Position numbers and translations under genes: made by a program. Shown piece by piece: positions 33,142 to 42,448 of a stretch of 64,000 bases of DNA. The DNA lies in the NCBI RefSeq assembly GCF_004216715.1, contig NZ_SGXG01000001.1, forward strand, positions 2,464,501-2,528,500, given 5' to 3'. Positions within the stretch are counted from its first letter, which is position 1, and each line of letters begins with the position of its first letter. The notes under the pieces were generated by a model, which was not told the DNA's origin, searched no databases, and saw only the letters and a list, made by a program, of their open reading frames with translations. This DNA is from Cecembia calidifontis. GTDB lineage: Bacteria > Bacteroidota > Bacteroidia > Cytophagales > Cyclobacteriaceae.

Positions 33142-34474
33142 CAATGCTGTCCTAAATAATTTTTTCTTCTCTAAGAATATTAGCTTAGAGGTAATTGTGA
33201 AGTGATTTATTTATAATCTGGAAAAAGAACCCCCTGTGGGTTATATTTTGGGGGTTTGTCATGATCTTCAAAAGGTCTGTCCAGCCAATTTTGCAATTCA
33301 ATTTTGACGAAAATATTCAATCTGATAAATGCTACTAGATTTGACAGATGCCATCCGTATTTTGCGGATGCTTTCATTGCTTTTAACAGTAAAATTGTAA
33401 TCAAGGCAGTCCATATCTGTATCATTACTGCGTTTTTTGAAGTTCCAATGAATGTCTTAATGTGGAGTAGCTGCTTAATATCCCTGAAAAAAACTTCAAT
33501 TTCCCACCTTGATTTATAAAGGTCTCCGATTGTCTGTGCTGCCCAGGTGAAGTTGTTGGTGATGATTTCTATGGTCTGTTGGTTTTTCTCGTCCCAGACT
33601 GCCACTCTTCTGAGTTTTTTAGGATACTTAGTCTTAGACTGTGGGTTGGTCAGTTCTATTTCTTGGTCAATTAGAACATGCTGTGCCATTTTTTCTGGCA
33701 GTTCCCGTTCGCTGATCACGGTGTAAGCCAGGTTGTCCTTATGCCTTATGACAAAGAATACCCCTTTGCTGTCCCAAATATTTAGCATCGGAAAGTCATT
33801 GTAGTACCTGTCTGCGACGATAACAGAACCTTTTTCCAAAGGTATATTGTAAGCACCTTTATTATCCGCTACGCTTCCTTCTGTAATGTTCACATAAGCA
33901 GGAAGTTTACCATCATAATCTAACAGGGTATGCATCTTAACAGCGCCCTTTTTAGTGCGGAATGTGGCCCAGTCGAAGACAGAAAGGCAAAGGCTTATGA
34001 CTGTTGCATCTAAAAGATATACTGGCACCTTGATTTTAAGTTTGACACGCCTGAGTGATGCCTGCTGTCCTAAACTTCCCAAAAGAGAATAATAAAGGTC
34101 TTTAAAAAGATCAGCATCTCTCCGCTTGTTCTGATAGCTGATACTTGACTTGGAAGGAGCCTTTGAAATCCCAAGATGGTTTAGGTTCCCCGTAGCTGAA
34201 CGAAGACCATTGGATATATCTCTTACCGATGTGCTTTTTGCAAAATGACAGAAAAGCATTGATACTAGATGTGTCCAGCTATCAAAACCTTTACAACCTT
34301 TATCTGTCTGCTTATCTTGAACCAGTTTTTTGAAAGTTGAACGGTCAATCTTTTTAATAATCTGTGAAAACAATGTAATATTACACATGAGAGGTCTTTG
34401 TTTTTGGTGCAAACCCAAAATACACATTTTGGGCAAAAATTCAGACCTCTCATTTTTTATTTAGGACGCTATTG
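33142..34474 (-). mobile_element. IS4-family insertion sequence, copy 1 (1333 bp)
   Basis: Complete element bounded by imperfect inverted repeats: CAATGCTGTCCTAAATAA at the left and CAATAGCGTCCTAAATAA (reverse complement of the right end). It is flanked by a 9-bp target duplication ACTTGTTTT (33133-33141 and 34475-34483). It carries one transposase gene. The copy at 62167-63499 has the same length, ends and encoded protein. The element sits between the ACBP gene and the citrate synthase gene without breaking either. Confidence 0.93.
33207..34388 (-). CDS. IS4-family transposase (copy 1)
   Basis: DDE transposase of about 393 residues with the N-terminal DUF4372-type domain (FSQIIKKIDRSTFKKLV, then DSWTHLVSMLFCHFAKSTS) and the catalytic core: first Asp in VYLLDATVISLCLSVFDW, second Asp in VIVADRYYND, and the IS4 signature Y-(2)-R-(3)-E-(6)-K as YKSRWEIEVFFRDIK, holding the catalytic Glu. 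No frameshift or stop, so it should be active. The ATG at 34388 fits homologues; frames from 34427 (ATG) and 34436 (TTG) are also open. Confidence 0.93.
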   Translation of the reverse strand: MCNITLFSQIIKKIDRSTFKKLVQDKQTDKGCKGFDSWTHLVSMLFCHFAKSTSVRDISNGLRSATGNLNHLGISKAPSKSSISYQNKRRDADLFKDLYYSLLGSLGQQASLRRVKLKIKVPVYLLDATVISLCLSVFDWATFRTKKGAVKMHTLLDYDGKLPAYVNITEGSVADNKGAYNIPLEKGSVIVADRYYNDFPMLNIWDSKGVFFVIRHKDNLAYTVISERELPEKMAQHVLIDQEIELTNPQSKTKYPKKLRRVAVWDEKNQQTIEIITNNFTWAAQTIGDLYKSRWEIEVFFRDIKQLLHIKTFIGTSKNAVMIQIWTALITILLLKAMKASAKYGWHLSNLVAFIRLNIFVKIELQNWLDRPFEDHDKPPKYNPQGVLFPDYK

Positions 34475-34513
34475 ACTTGTTTTCAATCTTTTTTAGATTC
34501 CGTTTATGAGGTA

Positions 34514-34547
34514 TAAAAAAACTCCTGGTTTATCAGAACCAGGAGTT
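34514..34547 (-). terminator. Terminator of gltA
   Basis: Hairpin with stem AACTCCTGGTT / AACCAGGAGTT and a short loop, followed on the minus strand by TTTTTT. Located 24 bases after the citrate synthase stop. Confidence 0.8.
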
Positions 34548-34570
34548 GAAGTTTTTAATCCGTGATTTGA

Positions 34571-35860
34571 TTAACCTCTTCTGTTCATGGAAACATAATC
34601 CCTTTCTTTTTCCCCAGTATAAATCTGGCGGGGTCTTCCGATAGGTTCTGCATTATGTCTCATTTCTTTCCATTGAGCTATCCATCCCGGAAGTCTTCCC
34701 AAGGCGAACAGAACAGTAAACATCTCGGTTGGGATTCCCATGGCTCTGTAAATGATACCGGAGTAGAAATCCACGTTAGGATAAAGTTTTCTATCTACAA
34801 AGTATTGGTCATTCAAAGCTGCATGTTCAAGTTCTTTTGCGATATCCAATACCGGGTCGTTGATTCCAAGTTTGCCAAGCACATCATCTGCTGCTTTTTT
34901 AATGATAGTCGCTCTTGGGTCAAAGTTTTTGTAAACCCTGTGCCCAAAGCCCATCAATCTGAAAGGATCGTCCTTGTCTTTGGCTTTGTTGATGAATTTT
35001 TTGGTATCACCACCATCGGCTTTGATGGCTTCCAACATTTCAATTACCGCCTGATTGGCACCGCCGTGAAGCGGTCCCCAAAGGGCATTGATGCCAGCAG
35101 AGATGGAAGCATAAATGCTGGCCTGGGAAGAACCCACGATGCGGACAGTGGAGGTAGAACAGTTCTGTTCATGATCAGCATGTAAGATCAACAATTGGTC
35201 AAGGGCTTTGGCAACAACCGGATCTACTTCATACCTTTCTGCAGGCAATGCAAACATCATTTTTAAGAAGTTGGAGCAATAATCCAGACTGTTATCAGGA
35301 TAGTTTACCGGATGTCCGACTTCATTTTTGTAAGCCCAAGCTGCGAAAGTTGGCATTTTTGCTAGTAACCTGACGATGGAAAGATTTACATCCGCTTCGT
35401 CCCTGGTTGGGTCCAAAGATTCAGGGTAAAATGCAGTCAGGGAACAAACAAGGGAAGAAAGAACACCCATTGGATGTGCATTGGATGGGAATCCATCCAG
35501 GATTTTTTTAATATCCTCATGCACCAATGTATGGGTAGTTATTTCTCTTGTGAATTTTTCGTATTGTTGCTGGGTAGGTAGTTCTCCATAAATCAATAGG
35601 TAGGCAACTTCCAAAAAAGATGATTTTTCGGCCAAATCCTCAATACGGTAACCTCTGTATCTCAGGACGCCCTGCTCGCCATCCAAAAAGGTGATAGAAC
35701 TGGTAGTGGAACCTGTATTTTTGTAACCTGGGTCTAAGGTGATTAAACCGGTTTGGGCCCTCAATTTGGCAATATCAATTGCCTTTTCATTTTCAGTACC
35801 CTCAATGATGGGGAGTTCAAAATCCTTTCCTCCGTACGATAACTTAGCGATTTCGGACAT
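34571..35860 (-). CDS. gltA: Citrate synthase
   Basis: Condenses acetyl-CoA and oxaloacetate to citrate, first step of the TCA cycle. 429 residues, the length of type II (hexameric, NADH-sensitive) enzymes. The active-site histidines are seen in LILHADHEQNCSTSTVR and GFGHRVYKNFDPR, and the catalytic Asp in NVDFYSGIIYRAMGIP. The N-terminal beta domain (LSYGGKDFELPIIEGTENE) of the type II form is present. Monocistronic. Confidence 0.97.
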   Translation of the reverse strand: MSEIAKLSYGGKDFELPIIEGTENEKAIDIAKLRAQTGLITLDPGYKNTGSTTSSITFLDGEQGVLRYRGYRIEDLAEKSSFLEVAYLLIYGELPTQQQYEKFTREITTHTLVHEDIKKILDGFPSNAHPMGVLSSLVCSLTAFYPESLDPTRDEADVNLSIVRLLAKMPTFAAWAYKNEVGHPVNYPDNSLDYCSNFLKMMFALPAERYEVDPVVAKALDQLLILHADHEQNCSTSTVRIVGSSQASIYASISAGINALWGPLHGGANQAVIEMLEAIKADGGDTKKFINKAKDKDDPFRLMGFGHRVYKNFDPRATIIKKAADDVLGKLGINDPVLDIAKELEHAALNDQYFVDRKLYPNVDFYSGIIYRAMGIPTEMFTVLFALGRLPGWIAQWKEMRHNAEPIGRPRQIYTGEKERDYVSMNRRG

Positions 35861-36163
35861 AAGTTGTGTGTTTTATATTCCAGTTTATTGTTTAAAATGT
35901 TTAACTCTATAAAGGCGGCATAAGTTAGTAAAAACATGTATTTTTTACATGATTATTTATACAAACTACTCCATTTGAAGTATGACTTTTGTCAACATGT
36001 TGTAATTGGATTTAAATCAAATAAAAGTTGAATTCCTAATTACAACATAGAATTTAAGCTTCAGGTGTGTTGGCATGATAAACGTGCCCAAATATTGTTT
36101 GGTTTCAGCAATTTTTGCCTGCTATATTTTTTTAGCAAGAAAAAAGCCCCGAAGGGCTGATTT
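35861..36163. other. 303-bp intergenic region upstream of gltA with an inverted repeat
   Basis: Holds the gltA 5' region and, at its far end, the terminator of the suf operon. An inverted repeat ATGTTGTAATT (35997-36007) / AATTACAACAT (36038-36048) with a 30-base spacer lies about 140 bases ahead of gltA; its left arm overlaps the palindrome CAACATGTTG. A weak promoter-like TAGTTTG is seen on the minus strand at 35968-35962. No ORF of note. Confidence 0.45.
36137..36160 (-). terminator. Terminator of the suf operon
   Basis: Hairpin AGCCC-TTCG-GGGCT (a UUCG tetraloop on the minus strand) followed by TTTTTTCTT. It directly follows the bacilliredoxin gene, the last gene of the operon. Confidence 0.8.
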
Positions 36164-36583
36164 TTATTTGCAGAAATGCTCAAATACCTCTACCAAATGA
36201 TCTCCGATCATTTTGGCATTTCTACCTTCAATGTGGTGTCTTTCTATAAAGTGTACCAATTCACCGTCTTTGAACAATGCCATAGAAGGAGAGGAAGGAG
36301 GGTAGGGTAGATGCAATTCTCTAACTTTGGCCACAGCTTCCACGTCATTTCCTGCAAAAACGGTGGCAAGAACATCAGGTTTTACGCTGCTGTTTTCGAG
36401 GGCATACCTAACACCAGGTCTTGCAGCACCTGCTGCACAGCCACAAACAGAATTGATAACAATAAAAGTGGTTCCTTTATGATCTGCTAGATGGTCTTCC
36501 ACCTGCTCTGCTGTCCTGAATTCCTGAAAGCCTACGTCAGTAAGCTCTTGTCTCATTGGAGCGATTAAATTTTCTGGGTACAT
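36164..36583 (-). CDS. Bacilliredoxin, BrxA/BrxB (YphP/YqiW) family
   Basis: 139-residue thioredoxin-fold protein with the CGC active site in VINSVCGCAAGAARP. In Firmicutes such proteins strip bacillithiol from oxidised protein thiols; in Bacteroidota the thiol partner is known to be bacillithiol in some lineages. Being last in the suf operon, 25 bases after the SufT-like gene, it probably protects or repairs thiols during iron-sulfur cluster assembly under oxidative stress (inference). The start at 36583 (MYPENLIAPM) is the family start. Confidence 0.86.
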   Translation of the reverse strand: MYPENLIAPMRQELTDVGFQEFRTAEQVEDHLADHKGTTFIVINSVCGCAAGAARPGVRYALENSSVKPDVLATVFAGNDVEAVAKVRELHLPYPPSSPSMALFKDGELVHFIERHHIEGRNAKMIGDHLVEVFEHFCK

Positions 36584-36608
36584 ATTCGTTGTGATTTTAT
36601 TTTTACTG

Positions 36609-36953
36609 TTAAAGAAATCCAAGTTCTAATTTTGCTGCTTCTGACATCATATCCTGTGAGTAAGGAGGATCAAATGTTAGTTCAAGTTCCACATGGTTGA
36701 CCCCCTGAATCTGTTGGATTTTGTCTTTTATTTCAGATGGGATAAACTCAGCTGAAGGACAGTTCGGTGAAGTCAAGGTCATGAGGATGTAAACATTGTT
36801 TACGGGGTAGACAGTAATTTCATAGATCAGTCCAAGCTCATAGACGTCAACTGGGATTTCAGGGTCATACACTTGCTTGATGGCATTGATGACTTTCTCC
36901 TTGAGTTCTTGTTGTGGTATTTCTGGAATGTTGTTTTCAGTTGTTTCTGACAT
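36609..36953 (-). CDS. SufT-like iron-sulfur assembly protein (DUF59/MIP18)
   Basis: 114-residue MIP18/DUF59 protein. The family motif YDPEIPVDVYELGLIYEI and the conserved Cys in TLTSPNCPSAEFIP are present. SufT-type proteins aid maturation of [4Fe-4S] enzymes. It follows sufE after a five-base gap and precedes the bacilliredoxin gene, so it belongs to the suf operon. Confidence 0.88.
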   Translation of the reverse strand: MSETTENNIPEIPQQELKEKVINAIKQVYDPEIPVDVYELGLIYEITVYPVNNVYILMTLTSPNCPSAEFIPSEIKDKIQQIQGVNHVELELTFDPPYSQDMMSEAAKLELGFL

Positions 36954-36958
36954 GTCTA

Positions 36959-37390
36959 TCAGGCATTTTGTTTAGTTTGAAAAGCCAATGCATACAATTT
37001 CATCTGTTTGATCATGGAAGCAAGACCATTGGACCTTTGGGACCCTATAATATTGCCCATTCCTATTTTGTCAATAAAGAAAAGGTCTGCATTTAAAATT
37101 TCTTCTGGACTTCTTCCGGAAAGTACCCTGATCAATAGGCTTATTAGCCCTTTAGTGATATCTGTATTGGAATCAGCGAGAAATTCAATTTTGTCACCAT
37201 TTTCTCTGGCAGTTAACCAGACTTTTGATTGGCAGCCTTTGATGATATTCTCGTCCGTTTTTTCAGATTCCGGGTATTCAGGCAGTTGTCCACCCAATTC
37301 CATGATATAGAATATAGTGGATTCCTTATCATCTCCCAGGATGCTGAATTCGGAAATTATCTCATTTTGAATATCTACGATGCTGCTCAT
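36959..37390 (-). CDS. sufE: Cysteine desulfurase activator SufE
   Basis: 143-residue sulfur acceptor that takes persulfide from SufS and passes it to SufBCD. The acceptor Cys lies in IIKGCQSKVWL, with the family's LGGQLPEYPE and GRSPEEIL segments. Its ATG overlaps the sufS stop by four bases. Confidence 0.93.
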   Translation of the reverse strand: MSSIVDIQNEIISEFSILGDDKESTIFYIMELGGQLPEYPESEKTDENIIKGCQSKVWLTARENGDKIEFLADSNTDITKGLISLLIRVLSGRSPEEILNADLFFIDKIGMGNIIGSQRSNGLASMIKQMKLYALAFQTKQNA

Positions 37391-38610
37391 TTATTTTTGA
37401 TTTTAGCTATTCTGGCAACAGATTCTACCAGTTGGTCTATTTCTGATTTGTTGTTATAAACAGCAAAAGAAGCTCTAACTGTTCCCTCAATTCCAAATCT
37501 TTGCATCAAAGGCTGGGTGCAGTGGTGACCTGTCCGGACTGCTATTCCCTTTGCGTCAAGCATCATTCCGACATCAAAGGGGTGCATTCCATTAATATTG
37601 AAGGAAATGACACTTACCTTTTCTTTGGCGGTTCCTACAGGGACAAAACCTTTAATTTCATTTAACCCTGATGTTGCATAGGCTAAAAGCTCATCTTCAT
37701 GTGCCTTGATCCTTTTTTTTCCTAATTCGTTGATGAAATCCAAGGATTTTTTAAAAGCGATCACATCCCCAATATTCGGTGTCCCAGCTTCAAATTTGAA
37801 AGGGATTTCATTAAAAGTGGTTTTGGCGAAACTGACTTCTTTGATCATTTCTCCACCTCCCTGATAGGGCGGCATGGCCTCCAAAATTTCCCTTTTGCCA
37901 TACAGGACGCCTAGGCCCGTGGGACCGTAAAGCTTGTGTGCAGAAAAAACAAGGAAATCACAGTCTAAATCTTGTACATCAATTTCAAGATGACTGGTGG
38001 ACTGGGCAGCATCTACCAGGACTTTTGCACCAACTTCATGCGCTTTTGCAATGATATCCTTTACAGGATTGATTGTGCCCAAGGCGTTGGATGCATGTAC
38101 AATGGATACCAATTTGGTTTTTTCAGAAAGCAGGTTTAAAAAGGCTTCCCATATTATTTCTCCTTCATCCGTAATGGGAATTACCTTGAGCACGGCTTCC
38201 TTTTCTTCGCAAAGCATCTGCCAAGGAACAATATTGGAGTGATGCTCCATGGTGGATATCAGGATTTCATCTCCTTTATTGATGAATTTTCTGCCAAAGG
38301 TGGCAGCTACCAGATTGATGCCATCAGTTGTACCTTTTGTAAAGATGATTTCAGCTTCTTCTTTTGCCCTGATAAAGTCCTTTACCGCCTCCCTGGATTT
38401 TTCGAAATACCTGGTGGCCCGATCCGCTAAGGTATGTGCTCCACGGTGAATGTTGGAGTTGTCATGCTCATAATATTTGGCAAGGGCCTCAATGACACTT
38501 GTTGGCTTTTGTGTCGTAGCAGCATTGTCAAAATAAATCAAGGGCTTGCCATGCACCTCTTGGTGAAGGACAGGAAACAAGGACCTGATCTGATCAATAT
38601 TTATTGACAT
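37387..38610 (-). CDS. sufS: Cysteine desulfurase SufS
   Basis: PLP-dependent enzyme of 407 residues that takes sulfur from cysteine. The PLP Lys is in VFSAHKLYGPTG, the catalytic Cys in RTGHHCTQPLM, both typical of class II desulfurases, which need SufE. Operon position between sufD (9-base gap) and sufE (4-base overlap). Confidence 0.95.
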   Translation of the reverse strand: MSINIDQIRSLFPVLHQEVHGKPLIYFDNAATTQKPTSVIEALAKYYEHDNSNIHRGAHTLADRATRYFEKSREAVKDFIRAKEEAEIIFTKGTTDGINLVAATFGRKFINKGDEILISTMEHHSNIVPWQMLCEEKEAVLKVIPITDEGEIIWEAFLNLLSEKTKLVSIVHASNALGTINPVKDIIAKAHEVGAKVLVDAAQSTSHLEIDVQDLDCDFLVFSAHKLYGPTGLGVLYGKREILEAMPPYQGGGEMIKEVSFAKTTFNEIPFKFEAGTPNIGDVIAFKKSLDFINELGKKRIKAHEDELLAYATSGLNEIKGFVPVGTAKEKVSVISFNINGMHPFDVGMMLDAKGIAVRTGHHCTQPLMQRFGIEGTVRASFAVYNNKSEIDQLVESVARIAKIKNK

Positions 38611-38619
38611 ACGCTGGTT

Positions 38620-39897
38620 TTATTGATTTCCCCCCAACCTTTCCTGGACAATTTCAGTAACATAGTCTCTGAAATGTTCATCGGAAATTTTGTCGAGTAC
38701 TTCTCCTGCAAATGCATACAACAAAAGACCTTTGGCTTGCTCTTTACCCAAACCTCTGGCCTGAAGGTAAAATAAGGCTTCTTCATCCAATTGTCCTGTA
38801 GTACATCCGTGAGAGCATTTTACATCATCAGCCCAAATTTCAAGTTGTGGTTTGGTATTCACCGTGGCATCCTCAGAAAGCAAGATGTTGTTGTTTTGCT
38901 GAAAGGCATTGGTTTTCTGGGCATCTTGTCTTACAAAGATTTTCCCATTGAAAACTCCCCTGGATTGGTCGGCTAGTATACCTTTATAGAGTTCGTTTGA
39001 TTCAGCATGTGGCTTGGTATGGTCCACATTGGTGTGGTTATCGACATGGGTTTTTCCATTAAGCAGGTACAAACCAAACATGTTGCCCTCACAGCCAGAA
39101 TCCAAAAGATTAAGGCTTAGGTTGTTTCTTACCATATCTCCTGACAATGAGATTACTGTGGAAGTAAAAGTAGCATCACGGTGGATATCTGTTTCAAAAT
39201 TATCCACTACTACCGCTTTCTTATTTTCGTTCTGCAACCTGCTAAAATGCACATGGGCATTTTGTGCTACCTTGATTTCGGTGACTGCATTGGAGAAGTA
39301 GGCATTTTCATCCATAGAGACCGAGTTTCCAAGGAAAGTAACTTCTGCATTGTCTTCCACTACAATATGAAGCCTGGAAGTAATTACCTGTCCTTCATTG
39401 GCTTTGTTGAAAAAAAGAAAGAAAATTGGCTTTTCTATCTTCTTGTTTCTTCCCACTTGGATATGTACACCATCTTGGAAAGTGGCAGTATTCAATGCCA
39501 CAAATGGGTCTTTTTCCAATTTGGCAATTTTTCCAAACTCCGAAGGGGTGTTTTGGCTAAGTAAAGACAATTGGTAATCCTGTCCTGAAAGCCTGGATAA
39601 TTCCTGAGAAAATTGGCCATTATTAAAAACCAACACATCCCCATCAAACCTCCCGAAAATGTTTCTTTGAACATCTTTCTCAGTCAAATCAATTGGTTTA
39701 GCAGGCGAGTAATGCTGAATGGATTGTTCAAGTTTTTTGGTAATCGCAGTAAATTTATATTCCTCTTCTTTCGGAGCAGGCAGGCCTTTTTCGGTTAAAA
39801 AAGCAATCGCTTTTTCACGGAGAGAATCAAAATTCTGAAGCAAGCCATGCTCAGAAACTATCTGATCTGCAATTTTATTTTTAGTCAATGTTGTCAT
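38620..39897 (-). CDS. sufD: Fe-S cluster assembly protein SufD
   Basis: 425-residue beta-helix scaffold partner of SufB. The conserved C-terminal half has HADNHTNVDHTKPHAESNELYK-like sequence and DDVKCSHGCTTGQLDEEALFYLQ, where the conserved His and Cys lie. It sits 32 bases after sufC in the operon. Confidence 0.93.
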   Translation of the reverse strand: MTTLTKNKIADQIVSEHGLLQNFDSLREKAIAFLTEKGLPAPKEEEYKFTAITKKLEQSIQHYSPAKPIDLTEKDVQRNIFGRFDGDVLVFNNGQFSQELSRLSGQDYQLSLLSQNTPSEFGKIAKLEKDPFVALNTATFQDGVHIQVGRNKKIEKPIFFLFFNKANEGQVITSRLHIVVEDNAEVTFLGNSVSMDENAYFSNAVTEIKVAQNAHVHFSRLQNENKKAVVVDNFETDIHRDATFTSTVISLSGDMVRNNLSLNLLDSGCEGNMFGLYLLNGKTHVDNHTNVDHTKPHAESNELYKGILADQSRGVFNGKIFVRQDAQKTNAFQQNNNILLSEDATVNTKPQLEIWADDVKCSHGCTTGQLDEEALFYLQARGLGKEQAKGLLLYAFAGEVLDKISDEHFRDYVTEIVQERLGGNQ

Positions 39898-39929
39898 GGG
39901 ATGAAATCAATTAAAAGGTTTACTGAATG

Positions 39930-40691
39930 TTAGACAGAAGCTGATTCAGCTTCTTCCTTGATCCAATCGTATCCTTTTTCTTCCAATTCAAGGGCCAGTT
40001 CCTTAGAACCTGATTTTACAATTCTTCCCTTGTACAACACGTGCACATAATCCGGGACAATGTAATCCAAAAGTCTCTGGTAATGGGTCACAACAATAGT
40101 TGCATTGTTCGGAGATTTCAGTTTATTCACCCCATTGGATACAATTCTCAAGGCATCAATATCCAAACCGGAGTCGGTTTCGTCCAAGATAGACAAGGTA
40201 GGCTCCAACATTGCCATTTGGAAAATCTCATTCCTCTTTTTCTCACCTCCTGAAAAACCCTCGTTGAGTGAACGGCTTAAAAGTTTTTGGTCAATTTCAA
40301 CCAATTTCATTTTTTCTTTCATTACTGAAAGGAATTTAACGGCATCCAAGGGCTCCAATCCACGGTATTCTCTTACTTGGTTGACTGCAGTACGCAGAAA
40401 GTTTGTGGTACTTACGCCCGGGATTTCTACAGGATATTGGAATGCAAGGAAAACTCCCTCTCTGGCACGGTCTTCAGGGGAAAGTTCCAATAGGTTTTTT
40501 CCCTGAAAGATCACTTCTCCTTCTGTAACTTCATATTCTTCTCTTCCTGCCAATACTGAGGCAAGGGTTGATTTACCGGAACCGTTTGGTCCCATGATGG
40601 CATGTACCTCACCTGCCTTAACTTCCAGATTGATTCCTCTTAGGATTTCGTTGCCTTCAATTGAAGCATGTAGATTTTTTATGGATAACAT
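39930..40691 (-). CDS. sufC: Fe-S cluster assembly ATPase SufC
   Basis: ABC-type ATPase of 253 residues that powers the SufBCD complex. Walker A GPNGSGKSTLA, signature FSGGEKKRNE, Walker B LSILDETDSGLDIDAL (Glu replaced by the family's DETDSG) and the H-loop VVTHYQRLL are present. 92 bases after sufB. Confidence 0.96.
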   Translation of the reverse strand: MLSIKNLHASIEGNEILRGINLEVKAGEVHAIMGPNGSGKSTLASVLAGREEYEVTEGEVIFQGKNLLELSPEDRAREGVFLAFQYPVEIPGVSTTNFLRTAVNQVREYRGLEPLDAVKFLSVMKEKMKLVEIDQKLLSRSLNEGFSGGEKKRNEIFQMAMLEPTLSILDETDSGLDIDALRIVSNGVNKLKSPNNATIVVTHYQRLLDYIVPDYVHVLYKGRIVKSGSKELALELEEKGYDWIKEEAESASV

Positions 40692-40783
40692 TGTCGTAAA
40701 TTTTCAAATTGGATAAACAAATAGGGTTAGGTGTCGATATTTACCCCATACTTAAATTCAGCTGCTTACCTTATTGGGATTAA

Positions 40784-42229
40784 TCAACCAACAGAGCCTT
40801 CTAGAGTAAGTGCAAGAAGTTTTTGTGCTTCTACGGCAAATTCCATCGGCAATTGGTTTAGAACTTCCTTCGCATAACCATTGACGATCAATGCCACTGC
40901 ATCTTCTGTATCGATACCCCTCTGATTGCAGTAGAAGATTTGATCTTCACCGATTTTTGAGGTAGTTGCTTCATGCTCCACTTTGGCGGTCGAGTTTTGT
41001 ATATCTATGTAAGGAAAAGTATGTGCACCACATTTATCCCCCATGAGCAGTGAATCACACTGGGAGAAGTTCCTGGCATTTGTGGCCCTTTTCATTACAT
41101 GAACCTGGCCTCTGTAAGAGTTTTGGGAGTGTCCGGCAGATATACCTTTTGATACAATCCTTGATTTGGTGTTTTTGCCAATGTGGATCATTTTGGTTCC
41201 TGTATCCGCTTGCTGATAATTATTGGTAACAGCAACAGAGTAGAACTCACCTACTGAATAATCCCCCTTCAAAATACAGGAAGGGTATTTCCAGGTGACT
41301 GCAGAACCTGTTTCTACCTGTGTCCAGGAAATTTTCGAGTGATCTCCGGCACAGATGCCTCGTTTGGTTACAAAGTTGTAAATACCTCCTTTTCCTTCCT
41401 TGTCTCCGGGGAACCAGTTTTGTACTGTAGAATATTTTACCTCGGCATGTTTTTCTGCATAGATTTCAACAACAGCGGCATGTAGCTGATTTTCATCTCT
41501 TTGGGGAGCTGTGCAACCTTCCAGATAAGAAACATAGGATGATTCCTCTGCAACAATCAAGGTTCTTTCAAATTGACCTGTATTGGCTGCATTGATCCTG
41601 AAATAGGTGGAAAGCTCCATTGGACATCTTACCCCCTTTGGAATATAGCAGAATGAGCCATCAGAGAACACGGCAGAATTCAAAGCTGCATAGTAATTGT
41701 CATTGATAGGAACTACAGAGCCCAGGTATTTTTTAACCAATTCAGGGTGTTCTTTAACCGCTTCACTGAAAGAGCAGAAAATGATGCCTAGTTTGGAGAG
41801 CGTTTCTTTAAAAGTAGTGCCAACCGAAACAGAATCAAGGACTGCATCCACGGCAATTCCCTGAAGTCTTTTTTGTTCATTGAGGGAAATGCCTAACCTT
41901 TCATAGATCTGTAATAACTCAGGATCCACCTCGTCAAGGTTTTTTGGCTTATTCTTCTGCTTCGGTGCAGAATAATATTTGATAGCCTGAAAATCAACCT
42001 TAGGATATTTTACGTTAGCCCACTCTGGCTCTTTCATGTTTTGCCAGATGGAAAATGCTTTCAATCTCCATTCCAAAAGCCATTCTGGCTCTTCTTTTTT
42101 GGCGGAGATCCATCTGATGATGTCCTCATTTAATCCAGGAGGAGCTTCTTCGGTCTCAAGATTTACAGACCAGCCATGTTCGTATTCTTTGGAGGTAAAT
42201 TCTTCTAAAATCTGATTGTCCTTGCTCAT
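40784..42229 (-). CDS. sufB: Fe-S cluster assembly protein SufB
   Basis: 481-residue scaffold on which the cluster forms. The characteristic blocks FCYIPKGVRCPMELSTYFRI, YLEGCTAPQRDENQLHAA and the late NARNFSQCDSLLMGDKCGAHT with the conserved cysteines are clear. First gene of the suf operon; a TATCTTCG (42273-42266 on the minus strand) upstream differs by one base from the -7 consensus. Confidence 0.96.
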   Translation of the reverse strand: MSKDNQILEEFTSKEYEHGWSVNLETEEAPPGLNEDIIRWISAKKEEPEWLLEWRLKAFSIWQNMKEPEWANVKYPKVDFQAIKYYSAPKQKNKPKNLDEVDPELLQIYERLGISLNEQKRLQGIAVDAVLDSVSVGTTFKETLSKLGIIFCSFSEAVKEHPELVKKYLGSVVPINDNYYAALNSAVFSDGSFCYIPKGVRCPMELSTYFRINAANTGQFERTLIVAEESSYVSYLEGCTAPQRDENQLHAAVVEIYAEKHAEVKYSTVQNWFPGDKEGKGGIYNFVTKRGICAGDHSKISWTQVETGSAVTWKYPSCILKGDYSVGEFYSVAVTNNYQQADTGTKMIHIGKNTKSRIVSKGISAGHSQNSYRGQVHVMKRATNARNFSQCDSLLMGDKCGAHTFPYIDIQNSTAKVEHEATTSKIGEDQIFYCNQRGIDTEDAVALIVNGYAKEVLNQLPMEFAVEAQKLLALTLEGSVG

Positions 42230-42368
42230 GAGGTGAGTTATTTAGACTAATTATATTCTACATTGCGAAGATACAACATTAAAGTAAATTTTATTGTTCA
42301 TTCGCATGCTAAAATTTGTTTATGAAAAAGATTAGTGTCGCTTAACGCACTGAAAAACAATAAATTAA

Positions 42369-42401
42369 AAAAAAAGAAATGCCGGAGCAGAGATGTCCGG
42401 C
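42369..42401 (-). terminator. Terminator of the Lrp/AsnC gene
   Basis: Stem TGCCGGA / TCCGGCA with a nine-base loop, followed on the minus strand by TTTCTTTTTTTTT. It lies between the regulator gene and sufB and should keep the two units apart. Confidence 0.75.
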
Positions 42402-42448
42402 AAAGAAGAGTTGGTTCAATTAAATATTGGATTAGTGATAAAAATTAT

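Noticed and set aside
33304..33519. 71-codon ORF antisense to the IS4 transposase, repeated at 62329-62544
   Set aside because: Its repetition only reflects the two copies of the element; it is a shadow of the transposase.
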